A stretch of DNA of 8,590 bases from positions 1 to 8,590 of the forward strand of contig CAJTWN010000030.1 of NCBI GenBank assembly GCA_910580105.1. Direction: 5' to 3'. Position 1 is the stretch's first letter, and each line of letters begins with the position of its first letter. Below are positions 6,432-8,590 of this stretch, piece by piece. This DNA comes from an uncultured Clostridia bacterium. Its GTDB lineage: Bacteria > Bacillota > Clostridia > Monoglobales > Monoglobaceae. The notes beneath the pieces were generated by a model. It was not told the DNA's origin. It made no database searches and was given only the letters and a program-made list of their open reading frames with translations. The translations under genes were made by a program, and so were the position numbers.

Positions 6432-6440
6432 AGATTTTTG

Positions 6441-8321
6441 ATGGCAAAGAAGAAATTCAAATCCGAGTCCAAACGGCTGCTGGATCTGATGATTAATTCC
6501 ATCTATACGCACAAAGAGATTTTTCTGCGGGAACTGATCAGCAACGCCAGCGATGCTCTGGACAAGCTCTATTATCTTTCTCTGAAAGACGAGAACATCG
6601 TCTTCGACCGGGAGAACTTTTATATCCGCCTCACCCCGGACAAAGAGGCGCGCACCCTGACCATCTGTGACAGAGGTATCGGGATGGATCAGCAGGAGCT
6701 GGAACAAAATCTGGGTACAATTGCAAAGAGCGGTTCCCTGGCCTTTAAATCCGAGAACGAGACAACTGAGGATGTGGACATCATCGGCCAATTCGGTGTT
6801 GGCTTCTATTCCGCGTTTATGGTGGCGGACAAGGTCACGGTCAAGAGTCGCAAATTTGGCAGTGACGATGCCTTCTGCTGGTATTCCGAGGGGGCGGACG
6901 GCTATGAAATCGAGCCATGTACCATGGAAAATCCGGGTACGGAAATCACCCTGCACTTAAAAGAGGACAGTGAAGAAGAGAACTATGGCGAGTTCCTGGA
7001 AGAATTCAAGCTCCGGGGGCTTATCCGGAAGTATTCGGACTATATCAAATATCCGATCAAGATGATGGTCACAAAACAAAGGCCAAAAGAAACCGAAGAC
7101 AAAGACGCCGAGCCGGTCTTTGAATCCTATCAGGAAGACGACACCCTGAACAGCATGGTTCCCATCTGGCGGAAGAACCGCAGCGAGCTTTCCGATGAGG
7201 ATTATCAAAACTTTTACCGGGACAATTTCTATGACTTTGAAAAGCCGCTGAAGGTTATTCACACCGGCGTGGACGGCGCGGTCAGCTATAAAGCGCTGCT
7301 CTTCATTCCTGCACAGCCGCCCTATGATTATTTCACCAAGGAATTCAAGAGGGGTCTGAAACTGTATACCAACGGTGTTCTGATTATGGATAAGTGCGAA
7401 GATCTGCTGCCCGACTATTTCGGCTTTGTCCGTGGCCTGGTAGATTCCGCCGACCTCTCCCTCAACATCTCCCGTGAAATTCTCCAGCATGACCGGCAGC
7501 TGAAAACCATTGCGGCCAACCTCAAAAAGAAGATTAAAAACGAGTTGCTCTCTATGCAGAAGAACAGCCGGGAAGAATATGAAAAATTTTATGATGCCTT
7601 CAAGCGGCCGCTAAAGTTCGGCATGTATGCGAATTACGGCGCCGAGAAGGAATTTTTGCAGGATTTAGTGATGTTCCATTCCTCGAGGGAAGGGAAATAT
7701 GTCACCTTGAAAGAGTATATTGAACGGATGCCTGAGGGACAGAACAGCATCTATTATGCCGCAGGTGAGACCGATGAACTGATTGCCCGGCTGCCCCAGG
7801 TGGAGGCCGCTGTTGACAAGGGTTTTGAGGTACTCTATTTCACCGAGGATGTGGACGAATTTGTTATCAAAATGCTCTCGAAATATGCGGACAAGGAATT
7901 CAAGTCTGTGTCTGCCGAAGACCTCTCCGCCGATGACGAAGTGGTCAAGGCTGCCACTGAGGTCAACAAGGACTTGCTGGGCTTTATCAAAGAATCTTTA
8001 GGGGACAAGGTGGCAGATGTCAAACTGTCCAATGTGCTGAAATCCCATCCGGTAGCTATCTCGAACCAGGGAGAAATCTCCCTTGAGATGGAACGGGTGC
8101 TGAATAGTATGCCCGGCGCCGACGGCGTCAAGGCACAGCGGGTTTTGGAATTCAACATGGAACACAAGGCCTTCGAGCAGCTGAAGCAGATGTTTGAAAG
8201 CGACAAAGAAAAATGTAAAAAGTTTGCAAGCCTCCTCTTTGACTGCGCTATGCTTACCGAGGGAATGAAAATTGAAGACCCCGTTGCCTTCACCGCCAAC
8301 CTTTGCGACCTGCAAGGCTGA
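6441..8321 (+). CDS. htpG: Molecular chaperone HtpG (bacterial Hsp90)
   Basis: The protein has 626 residues, the normal length for bacterial Hsp90. It is a cytosolic ATP-dependent homodimeric chaperone that remodels client proteins and works with DnaK under stress. The N-terminal GHKL ATPase is intact: ELISNASDALDK carries the general-base Glu31 and Asn35, the nucleotide-binding Asp77 sits in DRGIGM, NLGTIAKSGS forms the lid region, and GQFGVGF (116-122) is the glycine loop. The middle domain has SLNISREILQ, with Arg345 equivalent to the arginine that contacts ATP gamma-phosphate in yeast Hsp82 (Arg380). The C-terminal dimerisation domain follows to the end (from about residue 500). Most homologues have Asn, Thr or Ser where this protein has Arg78, after the key Asp. 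The gene is monocistronic here, transcribed divergently from the surface gene, under a CIRCE-controlled promoter, and followed by an intrinsic terminator. Confidence 0.98.
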   Translation: MAKKKFKSESKRLLDLMINSIYTHKEIFLRELISNASDALDKLYYLSLKDENIVFDRENFYIRLTPDKEARTLTICDRGIGMDQQELEQNLGTIAKSGSLAFKSENETTEDVDIIGQFGVGFYSAFMVADKVTVKSRKFGSDDAFCWYSEGADGYEIEPCTMENPGTEITLHLKEDSEEENYGEFLEEFKLRGLIRKYSDYIKYPIKMMVTKQRPKETEDKDAEPVFESYQEDDTLNSMVPIWRKNRSELSDEDYQNFYRDNFYDFEKPLKVIHTGVDGAVSYKALLFIPAQPPYDYFTKEFKRGLKLYTNGVLIMDKCEDLLPDYFGFVRGLVDSADLSLNISREILQHDRQLKTIAANLKKKIKNELLSMQKNSREEYEKFYDAFKRPLKFGMYANYGAEKEFLQDLVMFHSSREGKYVTLKEYIERMPEGQNSIYYAAGETDELIARLPQVEAAVDKGFEVLYFTEDVDEFVIKMLSKYADKEFKSVSAEDLSADDEVVKAATEVNKDLLGFIKESLGDKVADVKLSNVLKSHPVAISNQGEISLEMERVLNSMPGADGVKAQRVLEFNMEHKAFEQLKQMFESDKEKCKKFASLLFDCAMLTEGMKIEDPVAFTANLCDLQG

Positions 8322-8379
8322 GCCTTGACCCAATGCGCGGATGATACGAGTGGAAAAACCTTTCACCGAGTGCCGCGGA

Positions 8380-8413
8380 TTCCGTAGGGGCGACCCTGCG
8401 TGGTCGCCCGGAA
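8380..8413. repeat. GC-rich palindrome, likely interspersed repeat
   Basis: An eight-base perfect stem (GGGCGACC at 8388-8395, GGTCGCCC at 8402-8409) encloses a six-base loop. Outer arms TTCCG and CGGAA extend it after a short unpaired stretch. The GTAGGGGCGACC...GGTCGCCCG form resembles short palindromes I recall scattered between genes in many Clostridia genomes. It has no T-tract and is separate from the terminator. Confidence 0.55.
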
Positions 8414-8429
8414 ACGTGACGTTACTATA

Positions 8430-8469
8430 GCGAACCCCTCCCCATATTGGGGAGGGGTTTTCGCTTTTA
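8430..8469 (+). terminator. Rho-independent terminator of htpG
   Basis: An 11-bp stem (AACCCCTCCCC at 8433-8443 with GGGGAGGGGTT at 8449-8459) closes a five-base loop (ATATT). It is extended by GCG/CGC across a TT bulge and followed by TTTTAT. Position and orientation fit the end of the htpG transcript, about 110 bases after its stop. The reverse strand lacks a good U-tract, so it is probably one-directional. Confidence 0.88.
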
Positions 8470-8492
8470 TATGCAAACAACAAATCTTCGTC

Positions 8493-8528
8493 TTGCTTCT
8501 ATTTTTGCTTCCATCTTTGCTTCTTTTT
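8493..8528. repeat. Three 12-bp tandem copies (TTGCTTCYATYT-like)
   Basis: Three adjacent 12-base units read TTGCTTCTATTT, TTGCTTCCATCT and TTGCTTCTTTTT. The minus strand reads as GAAGCAAARAT units and in one frame as Glu-Ala-Lys-Met/Ile repeats that end at a TAA (8469-8467). That frame has stops upstream within the window and no RBS, so I do not call a gene from it. Confidence 0.65.
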
Positions 8529-8542
8529 TCCCGGCTTTGTTT

Positions 8543-8590
8543 CTATTTTTCGCCTTCCATCATCTCCTTCAACTCCCCCTGCTTCTCACT
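8543..8590 (-). CDS. Possible C-terminal tail of a convergent gene
   Basis: On the minus strand one frame is open from the right edge for 15 codons (SEKQGELKEMMEGEK) and then stops at TAG. The other two minus frames have stops here. The charged tail looks like a protein C-terminus and the gene would converge on htpG. Fifteen codons are too few to identify a product or be certain it is coding. Confidence 0.35.
   Translation of the reverse strand, partial: SEKQGELKEMMEGEK

Larger units (their letters stand above)
6062..6440. other. AT-rich divergent intergenic region
   Basis: This 379-base spacer separates the two divergent genes and is strongly AT-rich between about 6090 and 6240. It holds the surface-gene RBS and its putative promoter at the left. 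At the right it holds the htpG promoter, CIRCE operator and RBS. Between about 6146 and 6336 I see no gene, tRNA or convincing hairpin. Confidence 0.75.

Noticed and set aside
6234..6440. N-terminal extension of htpG from ATG 6234
   Set aside because: It would begin upstream of the promoter and operator, has no RBS and no Hsp90 similarity; ATG 6441 with AAAGGAG matches the family N-terminus.
6957..7490. Minus-strand frames inside htpG (also 6417-6956, 7835-8299, 7998-8483)
   Set aside because: All are antisense shadows of a strongly conserved gene, with no RBS or recognisable domain.

Overview
The window suggests a low-to-mid-GC Gram-positive anaerobe of the class Clostridia, probably gut or rumen associated. 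The evidence is a Sec-exported protein with three N-terminal SLH modules, a glycine-rich spacer and InlB-type (Flg_new) repeats, strong AGGAGG ribosome binding sites, and a perfect CIRCE operator in front of htpG. Genus cannot be read from the sequence.

About 70% of the window (minus strand, from 6061 down to and past the left edge) is one uninterrupted reading frame of at least 2,020 codons. It encodes a giant modular cell-surface protein. In order from the N-terminus it has a signal peptide, three SLH modules, a Gly-rich hinge, two Flg_new repeats, an Ig-like stretch, a lectin-like beta-sandwich module, a BspA-type leucine-rich-repeat block, a small unassigned module, a CBM4_9-like tandem, and a second lectin-like module. 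From residue 476 on, modules are separated by Thr/Ala/Pro linkers made of degenerate hexanucleotide repeats. No catalytic domain is recognisable in the visible part. The C-terminus lies outside the window. The long plus-strand frames rich in Val-Ala are shadows of the linkers.

An AT-rich divergent intergenic region (6062-6440) follows. It carries the strong RBS of the surface gene on one side and, on the other, a sigma-A-like promoter overlapping or abutting a perfect CIRCE operator that drives htpG.

htpG (6441-8321, plus) encodes a full-length 626-residue Hsp90 chaperone. It is followed by a GC-rich stem-loop that looks like an interspersed palindromic repeat, then a strong intrinsic terminator. 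The last 125 bases hold three 12-bp tandem copies and, possibly, the last 15 codons of a convergent minus-strand gene.

The two main genes are divergent neighbours with no obvious functional link. The most unusual features are the mosaic architecture of the surface protein, its out-of-phase carbohydrate-binding tandem, the repeat-based linkers that could add or remove modules in frame, and HrcA-type control of htpG.
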